Positions 34,455 through 46,294 of a stretch of 64,000 nt of DNA are shown in pieces. The stretch's first letter is position 1. The number at the start of each line of letters is the position of its first letter. The stretch is taken from positions 868,001 to 932,000 of the forward strand of contig JANVFP010000017.1 of NCBI GenBank assembly GCA_027919835.1. Direction: 5' to 3'. The notes under the pieces were generated by a model that searched no databases, had not been told where the DNA came from, and saw only the letters and a list, made by a program, of their open reading frames with translations. The stretch is from Lentinula raphanica (Eukaryota; Basidiomycota; Agaricomycetes; Agaricales; Omphalotaceae). A program made the position numbers and the translations under genes.

Positions 34455-36405
34455 ATGGTTCTCTCCTCATCACTATCTCACTTGGCACTGCTGGTCTCGC
34501 TGTCTGCTAATAATGTTCTCGCCGCCCCACGTCCTTCTTCTCCAATGTCGTTATCGATGAACCTCAAGAGGAGAGTCCCAGAGGCCCGGTCCGCTGACGA
34601 TATCTTTGCTTGGGCAGCAAACAACAAGTTAGCACTGGAGGCAAAGTATGGAAACACAAAGTCAATAGCCAAACGAAGCTCTGGTCAGAATTTGTTCGTA
34701 TCTTCTCGCCGTTTTCTTTCTGCTGTTGTGGACGACTAATGGTTTCTTTCTGTAGGATTGTCAATCAAAAGGCTGATTCTAGGTTAGTGGCTCCAGGAGC
34801 TGTTGTGGGCGCTGACTAACGTCGCACTGTCTAGCTTCTTTGGCTCTCTCGCTGTTGGTACACCGCCGGTGGCGTACGATGTCATCCTGGACACTGGTTC
34901 TGCGTACGTTCCTCCACAGTGATTATCTTATGTCGGACCTAACAGCGTATTTTCTCCGACTACAGTGACCTGTGGTTAGCCAGTTCCGACTGTGCAGATT
35001 CAGCATGCGACGGGGTCCCCACTTTCAAAGCCTCAGATTCATCTACTTTCCAGAACAAATCGACAGAGTTCTCAATTACTTACGGTAGCGGTGCTGCTGC
35101 GGGCTCTCTTGGCGAAGACGTTGTTCAAATGGCCGGGTTTTCTGTATCGAATCAAATATTCGGTGTTTGCGACCAAGTTACGGATAACCTGTTGAATAGT
35201 CCCGTCTCTGGGCTGCTCGGTCTTGCTTTCCAAACTATCGCTTCTTCTGGGGCATCGCCCCTTTGGCAGACGTTGGCGTCGAGCAACGCATGGGATCAAC
35301 CGCTTATGGCGTTTCAGCTGACAAGGTACCGTCTGTTTGATTCTTTGTTGTGTTTCGCTCATATCATGTTTGACTGACGTCTTGACAATCAGATATAACA
35401 ATGACTCGAAGGCTACGGACCTCGAACCTGGAGGGACATTCACTATGGGTATGAATCATTCTGAAAATTCCACTGCAAGCTGTGTGTTGATACCTTGGTT
35501 CGATGGCATAGGTGCTACCAATACCAGTCTTTACACTGGTGATATTGATTACAACGATATTCCTGACAACGACGAATCGTATTGGTTGCAAACTGTCTCT
35601 TGTGAGTCCCATCATCACGATTGTGTTCGCTATACAGTTTGCTTACCGCCATCAGCTATAACTTCTCAAGGAAGCTCGATCTCAATTTCCTCTGGATCCT
35701 CTGCACTTGCTGCCATAGACACCGGGACTACTCTCATCGGTGGACCCGCCGATGCTGTCGCAGAGATCTATTCCAACATCCCCGATGCTGAAGCAGGAAC
35801 TGGCCAACTAGAGGGTTATTACATCTATCGTAAGCGGTTTTTCGTTCCTTCCGGTCTATCATCCGTGATTTTGATTGTTCTATTTCCGTATGAATCAGCT
35901 TGCTCGACAACTGTCAATGTAACGATGGCGTTTGGAGGAAAAAGCTGGGCTATCAGTAACGCCGATTTCCAAGCCGAACAGTTGAACTCAAACACCTGCA
36001 TGGGTGCGTTCTTTTCGTTGGAAACTGGAAGCAATGCTCCTGCTTGGATTGTTGGAGATACATTCCTGGTTCGTACAGTCCGTTGCTATACCCTGGAATT
36101 TGTATTCATTTTCTTTATCTTTCTGTCCTCTGCAGAAGAACGTCTACTCCGTGTTCCGGTACAACCCAGCCTCTGTCGGGTTCGCTCAGTTATCTTCGGA
36201 AGCGCTTGCCATGAATGGTGTCAACGGTGCGAGCACCCCGAGCGCCACCATCGGTTCTGCGGCTGCGACTGTATCTGCCACGGCCGGAACGCGCGACGCC
36301 AACAGTGCCGTGGCACTCTTTCATTCATCACCATCAACAACAGGTCCTATCATATCTCTGCTCGCTATCACCATGACCATGTTCATTTCATTACGCCTAG
36401 TCTAA
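34455..36405 (+). CDS. Pepsin-like aspartic protease (family A1), GPI-anchored
   Basis: This is a secreted acid endopeptidase. Nine exons: 34455-34693, 34756-34782, 34835-34903, 34966-35325, 35393-35448, 35512-35601, 35656-35829, 35899-36068 and 36136-36405, giving 484 aa. It has a signal peptide (VLSSSLSHLALLVSL) and a propeptide. The mature part starts near VNQKADSSFFGSLAVGTPP. The first catalytic motif is ILDTGSADLW and the second is AIDTGTTLIGGP; the flap region is TYGSGAAAGS. The end has WIVGDTFLKNVYSVF. After the fold comes a Ser/Ala/Thr-rich stretch and a hydrophobic C-terminal segment (IISLLAITMTMFISLRLV) typical of a GPI-attachment signal, so it is likely wall or membrane bound. Both catalytic Asp residues are present. 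Confidence 0.92.
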
Positions 36406-37141
36406 TTTTGGAGCGCAGTTCTTAGAGGGAGCCTGGAGGAAACTGCGGTTTGGCAGGAGAATGGAGATATTGGGGATGCGCAGCTGAATTGTTTGAACAA
36501 ACGAACGAACGGTTTTATCGGGTCTCCTTGTCGAGTCCTTCCCCCTTCCCCCCCTCTTCCCCCCTCTCTGATATACCTGGACTTTCGTTCTATATTGTGG
36601 CTTGGGTGCAGTTAGTTATGTGTAATTCTAAGAGCATTGATTTATGATTCTGTTGATGTTGCAGATCAGCATATGGGACTTGGATATCATCGGACAGTCA
36701 TCAGTAGACAGACACTATAATATAACGTTCATTTTCGATGTATCATAACATCTCATGGCCTCTTGCATCAGGTGCATTACTACTGCTACAGCTATACATA
36801 GTCGATAGGTCCTAGGATATTGGGATTCAATGGACAGATTTGCATCTATCAGTGGATGTTCGTGCATAGCCTGGCTAGCATCAGTACAAGCGCAGATGCA
36901 TTTCAGAAACAAAAATCAGCGTAGATAGCTTGACCAGAACAAACTTTAAATCTGAGCATATCGAGCGACGAGCCCAGACATCCATATCGTGATACACCGG
37001 TGCGCAAGATTCGACGGAGATTCTAGGCAGCTGAGCATTATGGTTTAGTTGCTACAACATTTGTGAGTGGTGATGTTAGGCTACAGTTCCATACCAAAAA
37101 AGATGCAAACGCGACAGTCCTCTACATACACTCCCATGGTC
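36406..37141. other. Convergent 3' spacer
   Basis: Spacer between the protease stop and the stop of the minus-strand rhomboid gene. It includes a pyrimidine tract (36536-36565). Nothing gene-like is supported. Confidence 0.4.
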
Positions 37142-38665
37142 TCACAGGACAGCGCGAGTATGACTCCACAGCGAAGGACCATAATAATAATAAAAAGCCC
37201 CAAAGGCCGCACCACCCAGATGAGCCCAGTGGTCCAATAACTTCCATTTTCGATAGACTCCAAACATATCAAGGGTGACCATACCCAACACCGCGGTCTG
37301 GATGCTTATCGGTGTGACGGGAGGGAAAATCAAGGAGACCTGAGCCTCTGGGTAGGCTAGTGCTACTAGGGTCACGCAAGAGTATACGGCTCCAGAGGCG
37401 CCTAGGCTGCCTTTGATACTCGCTGCAGCGGTGGTACTGGCAGCGGCGGCTGTAACAGTAGACTTTGCCGCTGTCGTGGAAGCAGCGGCAGCGACTGCTG
37501 AAGCCCAGGTGTCTGTCACTTGGGGTTTACTCGTCGGAGAGGCAAGTTGGGCGATGAGTTTGGGGTATTGGAACCGGACGGTTGCGACGTGTGATACGAG
37601 GCTGGCGAATACACCAGCTGTGAGGAAAGATGATCAGATGAGATGAGAAGTTGGGTTGTGAGATCATGACTGACCTGATACGAAGAATGTTAGGAAATGG
37701 TAGGAGGTAGTCGACTCTAGTTGACCCGGTGTCTTGTCTTGTGCTTGCCGGAGATAGGTAGCGGCAGCAGATCCTGCGTGTAGTGTTAGCGTGTTTGTAC
37801 ATACTTTATTCATTACGCAAACGAACCGAAGCCTTCTAGAGCCAAGCAGTTGAAAGCAAGATGTAGGAAATGCGAGTGACTACAGAAAATGACTTTCAGT
37901 AATTGTCGACACGAGAAAAGTAGAATAATGAGCACCTGAATACACTCGATAGCAGAGTGTAACTAAGACCGGAAAGCGGGTGATGCACAAATGCGCGATT
38001 CATCATGGGCTTCATCCTTTGAAACTGCCAGAGAAACCAGACGCCTGCATTGAGCATGCATATTTTCCAGCAGAGACGACGACCCTCGGTAGCATCTGCG
38101 TATGGCTGTAGCATAGCGACATATGCTGCGTTGATATAGGATCGAACAAGTTGAGGAACTTCGGATGCTTGAGTGTTCAAGTACTTGTAGGTAGAACGTA
38201 GTTCCTATATTCTCGATTGGAAACGCGTCAAGAAAGATTGGGAATATTGCACACTTTGACTAGTTCCATTTGCTGGAACCTTCGAAGATCCAGGTTCGTG
38301 ATGCTCTGGACTTGCCATACACTTGATTGAGACTTTAGTTTTTCGAGAACAGACGCTGTTTCGATATTTGTGGCCCAAGCCGAGTACAAGAAGAAAGACG
38401 TTGATCCAACGAGGACAAACTAGATATGACGAGTTCACTTTCGGATATTCAAGCGAACCAACGTGTTCGTACTCACAAGCACTTGGTTGCGGATGGTTGG
38501 ACGGACAGAATCTGCGAAAGTTTCCGTTGATTTTTCAATAGCATTGGGCTTCAGCTGACTGGGGATTCGTGGAAAAGACAAGAATCTTGTCGATGAGAGG
38601 TTTCGATAGGGCTGACGATGAGGAAAGGCATTTGTTCGAAAAGTTCTGGTACAAAGACGAAGCAT
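37142..38665 (-). CDS. PCP1: Mitochondrial rhomboid protease (Pcp1/Rbd1-like)
   Basis: An intramembrane serine protease of the inner mitochondrial membrane; the yeast homologue processes Mgm1 and Ccp1. Exon 1 (38665-38477) begins MLRLCTRTFRTNAF and is Arg/Ser-rich without acidic residues near the start, as in a mitochondrial presequence. Later exons give membrane segments (FVLVGSTSFFLYSAWATN, then NAGVWFLWQFQR). The family block SHSHFLHLAFNCLALEGFG lies near 37810-37880. The nucleophile motif GASGAVYS and the catalytic His in DHWAHLGGAAFG are in the last exon (37519-37142). A low-complexity Ala/Thr insertion precedes GASG, which is odd for the family. The start is 114 bp from that of the divergent methyltransferase gene, so they probably share a promoter. 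Confidence 0.85.
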
Positions 38666-38779
38666 CAGCTCAGAGTTTCACGCTGAACGAGTTCCTTGCC
38701 TGAGTCTAACCCTAATATAACCCTAGAACGGCCAAAAACGCGTAACGCATCCGGCATCGACACTTTTCTTCTAACTCTC
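38666..38779. promoter_or_regulatory. Short bidirectional promoter, rhomboid / methyltransferase
   Basis: Only 114 bp separate the two start codons. It contains an ACGCGT-like stretch (aacgcgtaacgc). Shared regulation is inferred from distance alone. Confidence 0.45.
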
Positions 38780-39973
38780 ATGTCCTCACTAAAGCCTCTG
38801 CAGAAAGGCTTATGCATTCTACCAGAAGATTCCGAACAGATCGTCGACGCTGATGAAGAGGTACAATGTTAACCTTCGCAGCAGTTCGCTGCTCAATCAC
38901 GATAAATATCAGGTCTTCATTCTCTACACTGAACTGCAAGCGAAGGATTATCAATCACCTTCATCTAACGAGAAGACCTCTTTCCGCGGCTTGGGCCATG
39001 TTGACTCTCATCAAGATATCCTCTCTGTCCACTTCACCTTGACAGATCCTGTAGCGGAGCTTTCTCATACTTCTACTGTCCCAGAATCATCTCTCAAATC
39101 AAGATCTCGCAGGCGAACCCGGAAAGGACGAGATAGCCATCGTCCAGATGCGATTGAGCTCGATATACAGATTGCACAAGACACAACCTCTTTACGCAGT
39201 CGTAAAGGAGACACGGGTAGCGTTGTTTGGAAAGCGAGGTGATCATTTCATACTTCTATGACGCCTCATCCATCAGTAATGACTTTAACTGACTCTTACC
39301 GGTAGTGTAGATTTTGCATCTGCAATTCTGCAAGCTGCCCATTTTCCCTCAGATGATCATCCTTCCTTCCTGGACCTATCGAGATTGCGGGAATCCCATG
39401 TTTTAGAGCTGGGGTTCGTGTCTGGCACTCAGCATACATGCAGTTCACTGACACAGCATCTTCAGCTCCGGAACTGGAATACTAGGTGTTGCACTTTCGC
39501 CGGTTGTTCGTCACTACACATGCACAGATATCCACGATCTAATGCCCCTCATCCACAAAAATCTTGCCTTGAACTTTCCCGAATGGCCTCATGGGTGTAA
39601 CGTATCTCTAACGCCCTTGGATTGGATTGAACTAGCGAAGACTCCTTCAAACACTCGTTCAAGACTCTTCAAGTTCGACCCTATAGATCTGCTCCTGATT
39701 GTCGACTGTATATATCATCCATCTTTGATATCTCGTCTTCTCACAACGATTGACTTCTTGACTACCCCGGATGTGACTACAGTACTTGTTGTCGTTGAGC
39801 TGCGAGCGGAGGATGTCGTTCGAGAATTCTTGTCTGGTTGGTTAAATCTACCAGGATGGGAAATATGGAGGATAGGAAATGGCAATGATGCGATTACGAG
39901 AAGACCGTATGCGATGTGGGTTGGGTTGAAGCATCCTGTGGGTAATGAACGAAGTCAAAATGCTACATTATGA
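38780..39973 (+). CDS. METTL21-type protein-lysine methyltransferase
   Basis: A seven-beta-strand SAM-dependent methyltransferase (Methyltransf_16). Exon 1 is 38780-38860 and exon 2 starts at 38913 after a 53-nt intron; two further introns follow. The N-terminal part holds VFILYTELQAKDY and a basic linker. The SAM-binding motif I, LELGSGTGILGVAL, is assembled across the third intron. Motif II-like CTDIHDLMPLIHKNLALN follows. The post-II motif LLLIVDCIYHPSLI occupies the position of the DxxY motif seen in Rkm5/Efm-like enzymes. Substrate is probably a translation factor or ribosomal protein by family precedent; which one cannot be read from sequence. Confidence 0.78.
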
Positions 39974-40030
39974 GATATTGCTACACAGAAATCATGGTAC
40001 AGATAATATTCATAAGAGAAGGAGAATAAA

Positions 40031-40852
40031 TTAACCATGAACGGGAGGTTCAGAGCTTTCCGCGTTCGTGACGGTCCACGGTTCGATATCTGGCGAGACT
40101 TCCTGCCATTCTTCCAGAGCCTGAGAGCAAGAGAATCAAAGACTACGGAGTGGCCAGTAACATCATGCCCTACTTTATGTAGATCTTGAAATAGCATCAG
40201 ACAACGCTCATCGGCATCGTCTGCGGCTTCAACGTTCGCCTTGATCTCAGTTTCGAGTTGGGTATTCGAATCCTTCAGCTAGGATCCCGGCCATGAGGAC
40301 AGAGGTTCATCGAGGCAACAATAGAAACTCACGGAAGCCAATGTTTCCCGTAGTCTCTTCGCCTCTTGTTCCAGCACTGGAACAGTCCTCGCAGCCATCG
40401 CACTACGCGCATCGAGATCTTCTCTCCAAGTATCTTTGCCAGGAGGTGTGCCAGCTTTCTTACGTTCCTTTGCTTCAGTGACAAGCGCGTGTAGAGTGTC
40501 GATATTCTCTCGAAGTTTATAAGTCTCGAAAATCTTCTCCATATCTCGCTACAAGCAATAAAGATGTATAGAAGTCAGCTATTGAAAACATAAGAGTAAG
40601 CAAGCATTGTACCAGAGCTTGTGTCTCTATGTAGTCACTAATCATGTTGAACGTAGTCGAAGCCCCGTTCTTGTCTTCTTCCGCATACAGAGGGAAACAT
40701 TGCGTGAAATCTTCGTATCTAGAAAGGTCAGACGCGACTTTGTAGGTAAGAAGACGATGAGCTTACGACCACTTTCGAGCTGTCCTTTGTACCGCGAGTT
40801 GTAGAGCAGATTGGAAATGCTCCCAACGACGACTACCACTTTGGTTGAACAT
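40031..40852 (-). CDS. NNF1: Kinetochore MIND complex subunit Nnf1
   Basis: Nnf1 pairs with Mtw1 in the MIND complex that links inner kinetochore to Ndc80. Exon 1 is 40852-40767, followed by exons near 40727-40614, 40553-40335, 40281-40180 and 40122-40031. The protein starts with a basic, helical block (RRWEHFQSALQLAVQRTARK). It then shows YEDFTQCFPLY and the family's central DMEKIFETYKLRENIDTLH, followed by VTEAKERKK and DTWREDLDARSAMAARTVPV, with predicted coiled coil to the C-terminus. This order is typical of fungal Nnf1. It is divergent from the TUL1 gene with 150 bp between start codons. Confidence 0.8.
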
Positions 40853-41002
40853 GGTGGTTTGGTGAGAAGGCGATAGGGCGCTAATAACAATGGGCGCTTA
40901 GAGCTTGCGCAATCACCGCCAACACCGACGACCGTGGCCTGGCCAGTGATTGCTTTCTTCAAAACTTCCACCATTGCTTGTACTATATAATTTTTGTCTG
41001 TA

Positions 41003-44000
41003 ATGGACAATGTCGCTCGAGAACAGGAATCCGGACTTTTTGGAAGACCTCCACAACAGCGTGGACCTCTACCCTCAATCCTCTTCATCATGTTGATGCT
41101 CCTGTTGTTCACCAGTCACAACGGAGAAGAATTCCTGGCGAGACATCAATATCAGGAAGCTCTTCAGAAATTGACCTACCAAAAATCCAACTTTACGGCG
41201 TGGCTGAACGGAAGCGAGACGAACTTCACTCTTGTGCGTGTTCCTTTGGATCTGTCAGATATGTCTATCGCGCATGTAACGTCCATTCCCACTAGCCAGA
41301 ACAAAATGTGTCCGTCGTACCTCTGCTCGATGCCCTTCTACCATCCAATGGTTCCGTGGATCCTACACAGTCCTCCTACTATCCCAATATCACCGGTTTC
41401 ATCCATGGTGACCTCCACCTCTACAACATAACGCCTTCTTACCTAGCCAATACGACGGAAGACACTTACCCTTGGAAGCATATAATACAGGACTACGTGA
41501 AGGATGTCAACGAGAATATAACTGAAACTTCGGAGAAAATGGGAGCATGGAATTGGTCGGCTCCTCAGAAAGTGGCGTTTAGTGTTGTCGAGAAGATACC
41601 CCTATTGTCCGCTAATTCAAGTGCGAATACGACAGAGAACATTGCGTTGATACATGTAGGTGGAAGTTCTGATTATCGTGTATCGAGACGGAATCTCAAA
41701 CCCGAGGTCGTAGGGGAGGATCGAGTTCTCGGATGCAAGTATCAGCGAGGATTTGCGATTGGAGTTCGAAGGAGTTCATTTTCTGAAAAATGGGACAATA
41801 TATGGTTTAGCAGAACTTTCAAAGTGAGTTGATTGTTTAACATAACCTTGGTCGTTGTGATAGCTTTCTCATTGCTTGTGCTAGTCGAGCTGTTGATATA
41901 CGCCTCCTTCCCTCTATTGTTCCGGAAGACATGAAGAACGAAACCGCTCTACTTATCGAGCCCGAATTATCCTCCCGCATAGACAGGTTCAAGAATCTGA
42001 TTGATGCAGGTATCATCGAGGATTCACTAGAAGGTACATAACCTGGTTTGAAAATTCCTCGCCAGCATCTCATCTTGAATGCTAGATCTGCCTCCAAAGA
42101 CAGCTTGCCCGTTTACTCTGTATGCTCAGATCAATTCTGTGGATGTGCCAGCCCATGTCATGAAAGAACACGAGGCAGAGATACAACGGCCGACTGGCAT
42201 TGACACTCATTTACCGACTAGACTCGCGATGAAATCCATACTCATCAGCAAGGAGTGCGGGATATTATATGAAGTTTCCAACATGGAAGGATTACGCTCT
42301 AGGACTTTCTTTCGCAAGGTCACAACCTGTAAGGATTTACCCTCATTCGATGTAGCAGTCCATTCACTCAACGACTTTATGCTAGACGCCGGGACTGCTA
42401 CGATAGCGTATCTCACAATTTTGATACTGTTTACGCGTCAAATGGCAAGGAGTTCCACCCCTTCGGGGATTTCTCGAGTTTCTCGATATACTTTCCTTGT
42501 ACAATCCACCATCGATTCGGTTTCTTTTGCTGGACATGTAACTTTTGCAGTTCTTGCCGAAGGTCGTCCATCACTTTCTCTCATCGCCCCTTCCTTTTTG
42601 GCGTGTGTTGTTTTTCTCTACGAAGCGGTCAGATTTTTCTCTTTTTGATTCATTTTCGGCCGTACTCAATTTTTATCATCACAGCAATTCTCAATGAGTA
42701 TATACCAGATACAACTACCCGAGGACGCACCACCTCCGCGACCACTGGCTGTTCCTTCTCCTCCCCCTCCTCCTCCCGCTGCTGTTGACACCGATTCTCC
42801 CGTGAACACTTCGAATGAACCTTCCTCCAGTCCTTCCGCCTCTCCTGTCACTCCTACCCCAGTGGCAACACCACCTACAACTCCTGCACCGACTGCAACC
42901 CAGAATATCACCTTCTGGGCCTTCTTTTGGCAGCAGATTCGAACAGACCCTCAGGCCAGGTTATGTAAGAGTTTCTTCCATTTTGCTCAGTCATCGCGCC
43001 GGTTCATGCTACATGCTAGATGTCATTCTCTTCGTCTTCCTCTCAACCATTGTTCGCATAATTCTATCGCCCACGCTGACGCTCCTTTTCGTCGCGATCA
43101 CATATTCGTGTATATGGTTGCCTCAAATCTGGCGATCGATCCGACGAGGAAGGAATAGTGGTTTGACGATGGAATATCTCGTCGGTGTCACGGTTTGTAG
43201 GTTGTATCTCATGTTATGTGAGTTATGTCCGAATATGTTTTAGATTCTGTCGTCGACGTAACTCCATCTAGACTTTTTGGCCTGCCCAAGAAATGTTCTG
43301 GATGTCGAAGCACGAGGTACTCAGCTTCTTTTTTTGTGACTTATTCCTGAAACATATTGAACCCCATCTCTCGCAGATTGGTCGTATCATCTCGCCGCAT
43401 TTGTTTGCTTCCAAGCGTTAATATTGATGCTCCAAGAATATTTCGGGCCAGCCTTTTTCTTACCAAAGAAGGTATCTAATATCACCCACTTTCATTCGAT
43501 GTTCTGTTATTCATGATACCTTTCAAACCGTAGTTCTCGACCGTTAACACGTATAACTACCATCCACCACTCCCTTTGCCGGATGAAGAATCACCTGAAA
43601 AAAGTCTAGGAGATTGTGCCATTTGTATGGATGCCATCCTGCTTGATCCTTCTATTCGTCAGATCCACGACACTTCATCGCTGCCGTCCTCTGATGACTG
43701 GGATGCCAAAGCTTCCGGTGCGGAAGGAACGAGGAAATCTGCTAGTGTTAGAGGAAGTGGTGGGGTTATAGACCCTGTGGGACTGTTTGGTGCGGTTCAG
43801 AGAGGGGTCGGTAGTGCTGTCACGAGGAAGAGCTACAGCTTAGCTCCGTGTCACCACCTTTTCGTAAGTTGAACATATCAAGTTCGAAATAGCTTCTTGC
43901 TAAGCCCTCTTTTTTGTTCCCAGCACACTGAATGCCTTGAACGAGTAAGTTTTTTTCTTCTGAACAATAGGTACGTACTGAGAATTTCTCTTCATCGATC

Positions 44001-44113
44001 CAGTGGCTAGCTATCAAGGTTCGCACTGTTCGTACGATAGTGAACGCTCGATATACTGACCGACGTTGTAGAATATTTGTCCTCAATGTCGTCGACCACT
44101 CCCTCCATTGTAA
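41003..44113 (+). CDS. TUL1: DSC/Tul1 transmembrane RING E3 ubiquitin ligase
   Basis: This is the catalytic subunit of the Golgi/endosome DSC ligase, which ubiquitinates membrane proteins and, in fission yeast, activates SREBP. The N-terminus has a signal-anchor (LPSILFIMLMLLLF), then a long lumenal region with many N-x-S/T sites (NITGFIHGDLHLYNITP, ENIALIHGRIEF, LRLEFEGVHFLKNGTIYGLAE). Next is the Tul1 block SKECGILYEVSNMEGLRSRTF. Multiple membrane helices follow, and a cytosolic Pro-rich loop (about 42720-42890) lies between helices. The C-terminus is a RING-H2: CAICMDAI ... CHHLFHTECLERWLAIK ... CPQCRRPLPPL, with a Ser/Gly-rich insertion between the second and third ligand pairs. At least ten introns; the intron starting at 41655 restores the frame. 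Stop at 44111-44113. Confidence 0.87.
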
Positions 44114-44352
44114 ACCAAGCATATATCGAACTTTCTACTACTAATATGATATCTAATCTCTTGCATGGAATTTCCAATGTGTTGTATGCATAGTTGTACT
44201 GTTTAAGACCTGGAATGAAGGATTTTCAAGCAGATTCTATTTGGGAACAAGCATTTGACGGTTGACCGGGACCAGTGGTTCGATGGATTAACTAATCATA
44301 CTGTAACTCGCCTCTCTTCTTCTGACCTCCACCATCGCAGGTGTCGATCCAA

Positions 44353-46161
44353 ATGGACAGTCTCCCGTCATCTAGTGCTGGTACTATCGCCTCGGTGGAG
44401 GCCTCTCAAAGGAGTTCTCAACAAAAGCTTTCTCAAAAAACCTACGATTCTCAAAGGCCCTCTGGTTCTTCCGTGCTTTGGGCACATCTACTGCGGAAAG
44501 ACGTCCTACCTAGTCCGGCCAACGCCGATCTTCCTCTACCTCCTCTTGCTCCTGTAGACAAGTCTGCAACATCCACACGAATTCTGCTACTCGATACACA
44601 AGCTCAATTACAGAAATTTGGTCAAGCTGTGGATGGTCTGACATCGAGAGTGGATAGCGCCAAACATGAGATCAACCTGGTGAAGACACTCTTTAAGCAA
44701 GATCGCGAAGTTCTTATGAACGATATCGTCGATAGAGGTGCGTGCATCAATAACTTCTTATACGCATGTATGCGTCGAATTCGCTAACGTTGCAGTCGTC
44801 GTATCTTACAGTGAACAGAAGTCAGTCAGAGATTCAAAAGAGTATCGGGAAACCAGCACAAGCTAGCAAACTAGAAGACATAGAGAAGAACCTGGATTTG
44901 CGACTAGACAATATGAACCAGCGATTGGATGCGATGCAGATGGTAAATCACCAAAACAGTATTTGCCTTGACACCTTCCAAGTTTACACCCCAATAGCTT
45001 TATCAGACATATATGCAAACGTTACAGAACCAGAATCAAGTCTTACAATCCTTGCAAGAACAGCAAAGCACTATCATCGGCGCTCTCACTCCTTTGCTCC
45101 CTCTTTTACAGACTATACCTCCGCAGATTGAGTCGGCACGCAACGATCTCAGTGAATCATTAGCAACTAGACTATCACAATTCCACCGGCTCGACAGATC
45201 CTCAAATCACTCTCTCCCGCCTGTCTCAACGACGTATCCGTCAAAAAAACGTTCGAGTTGCACCTCTACTACGGAGTGCAAGAGGAGGCGAGTGGATGAG
45301 AATCTGATCGAAGGTCCATCTTCCACTATCACACATACCTCCTTCTCCACGCGAACCAAAGATGGTTTTGGCTCTACTTCGACTCGGAAGATCATGGTTT
45401 CCATAGGTCCAAACCAGTTAAAGGGCCAAACTATTCACCGTCGACCTCTTGCCGACTTACCCTTGACAAAGTTTGCAGCAAAACCATCCTTCAACACAGA
45501 TCCTTTTCGACCGGTAGACATCCCAAAACACAGGCCATGCCCCGAAACGCCAGTTATTGTGCCTCAAACCCCTATGACCGACATAGATGATTCTATCGCG
45601 AGGTTTCGACCAGGCTATATACAACAGCCTCCAAGACAACTTGTAGAACGCTCTCCAACTGCCTCTATTGCAGATGGTAGCTCTTTATACCAGCCGTCTT
45701 CGCCTTATTCATCGACTGCATTTGCTTCAAGGGCTCCTGGAATCCCAATACCTCGTACGATCGAGACTAAGTCCAGGTTTAAACCTGTTGGTCACAAAGC
45801 CATAGCTCGTGCTGTCCCTACTACTGCTCGAGGTTCCTTCCACTTACAGAATGCTACGAATCCCAATCTGACGCCAGCACGCCTTCCAACGACCCCTGCG
45901 ATGGCTTCAGCAGCTACAGTGCCCGTTTCGAGGTCGTTCGCGACTGCGACGAACATCGACGACGTCGATCCTACACCAACGGATTTCAGCCTAGTCACCA
46001 ACTTGGCGCCATCAACTTTGCGACAACGACGTTCCCCTTTCGTGAGTTGATTGTTGTATTCATTCAGCTGTCTTACTGATGGCCTCATGTAGAGAGAAGG
46101 CCGACGCTTCATACCTTTGGATGATTCTGATACATCTGACGATGAACAACGCAAGACATGA
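44353..46161 (+). CDS. Coiled-coil protein with long disordered tail, function unknown
   Basis: Starts at 44353 (MDSLPSSSAG). The first exon has a compact block (SVLWAHLLRKDVLPSPANAD) followed by heptad-rich sequence (LLLDTQAQLQKFGQAVDGL, VDSAKHEINLVKTLFKQDR). The next exon continues the coiled coil (LDLRLDNMNQRLDAMQM), and 45013 onward has QTLQNQNQVLQSLQEQQ before a long Ser/Thr/Pro-rich and basic disordered region. A final intron at 46042 (GTGAGT...TGTAG) joins the acidic end DDSDTSDDEQRKT. The layout, a short N-terminal motif plus coiled coil plus disordered basic tail, is reminiscent of meiotic chromosome-axis factors such as Mer2, but I cannot show homology. Confidence 0.6.
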
Positions 46162-46294
46162 TTGTATACTTCCCTCCTTACTTACAATAAATCCTCTATG
46201 TCCCAATTTTATTCGCACATTGGAATGCTTGCTATACACCGAGATTTTCTAGGTACATTGCTTGCCGCTGTAGAAAGACAAATAATGTTTACTC

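Noticed and set aside
41003..44113. CLPTM1-like membrane protein
   Set aside because: The lumenal part looked similar at first, but the C-terminal RING-H2 and the CGILYEV...GLRSRTF block identify a Tul1/DSC ligase.
44353..46161. Meiotic Mer2 orthologue
   Set aside because: Only the general layout is similar; no conserved motif could be matched from memory with confidence, so left as unknown.
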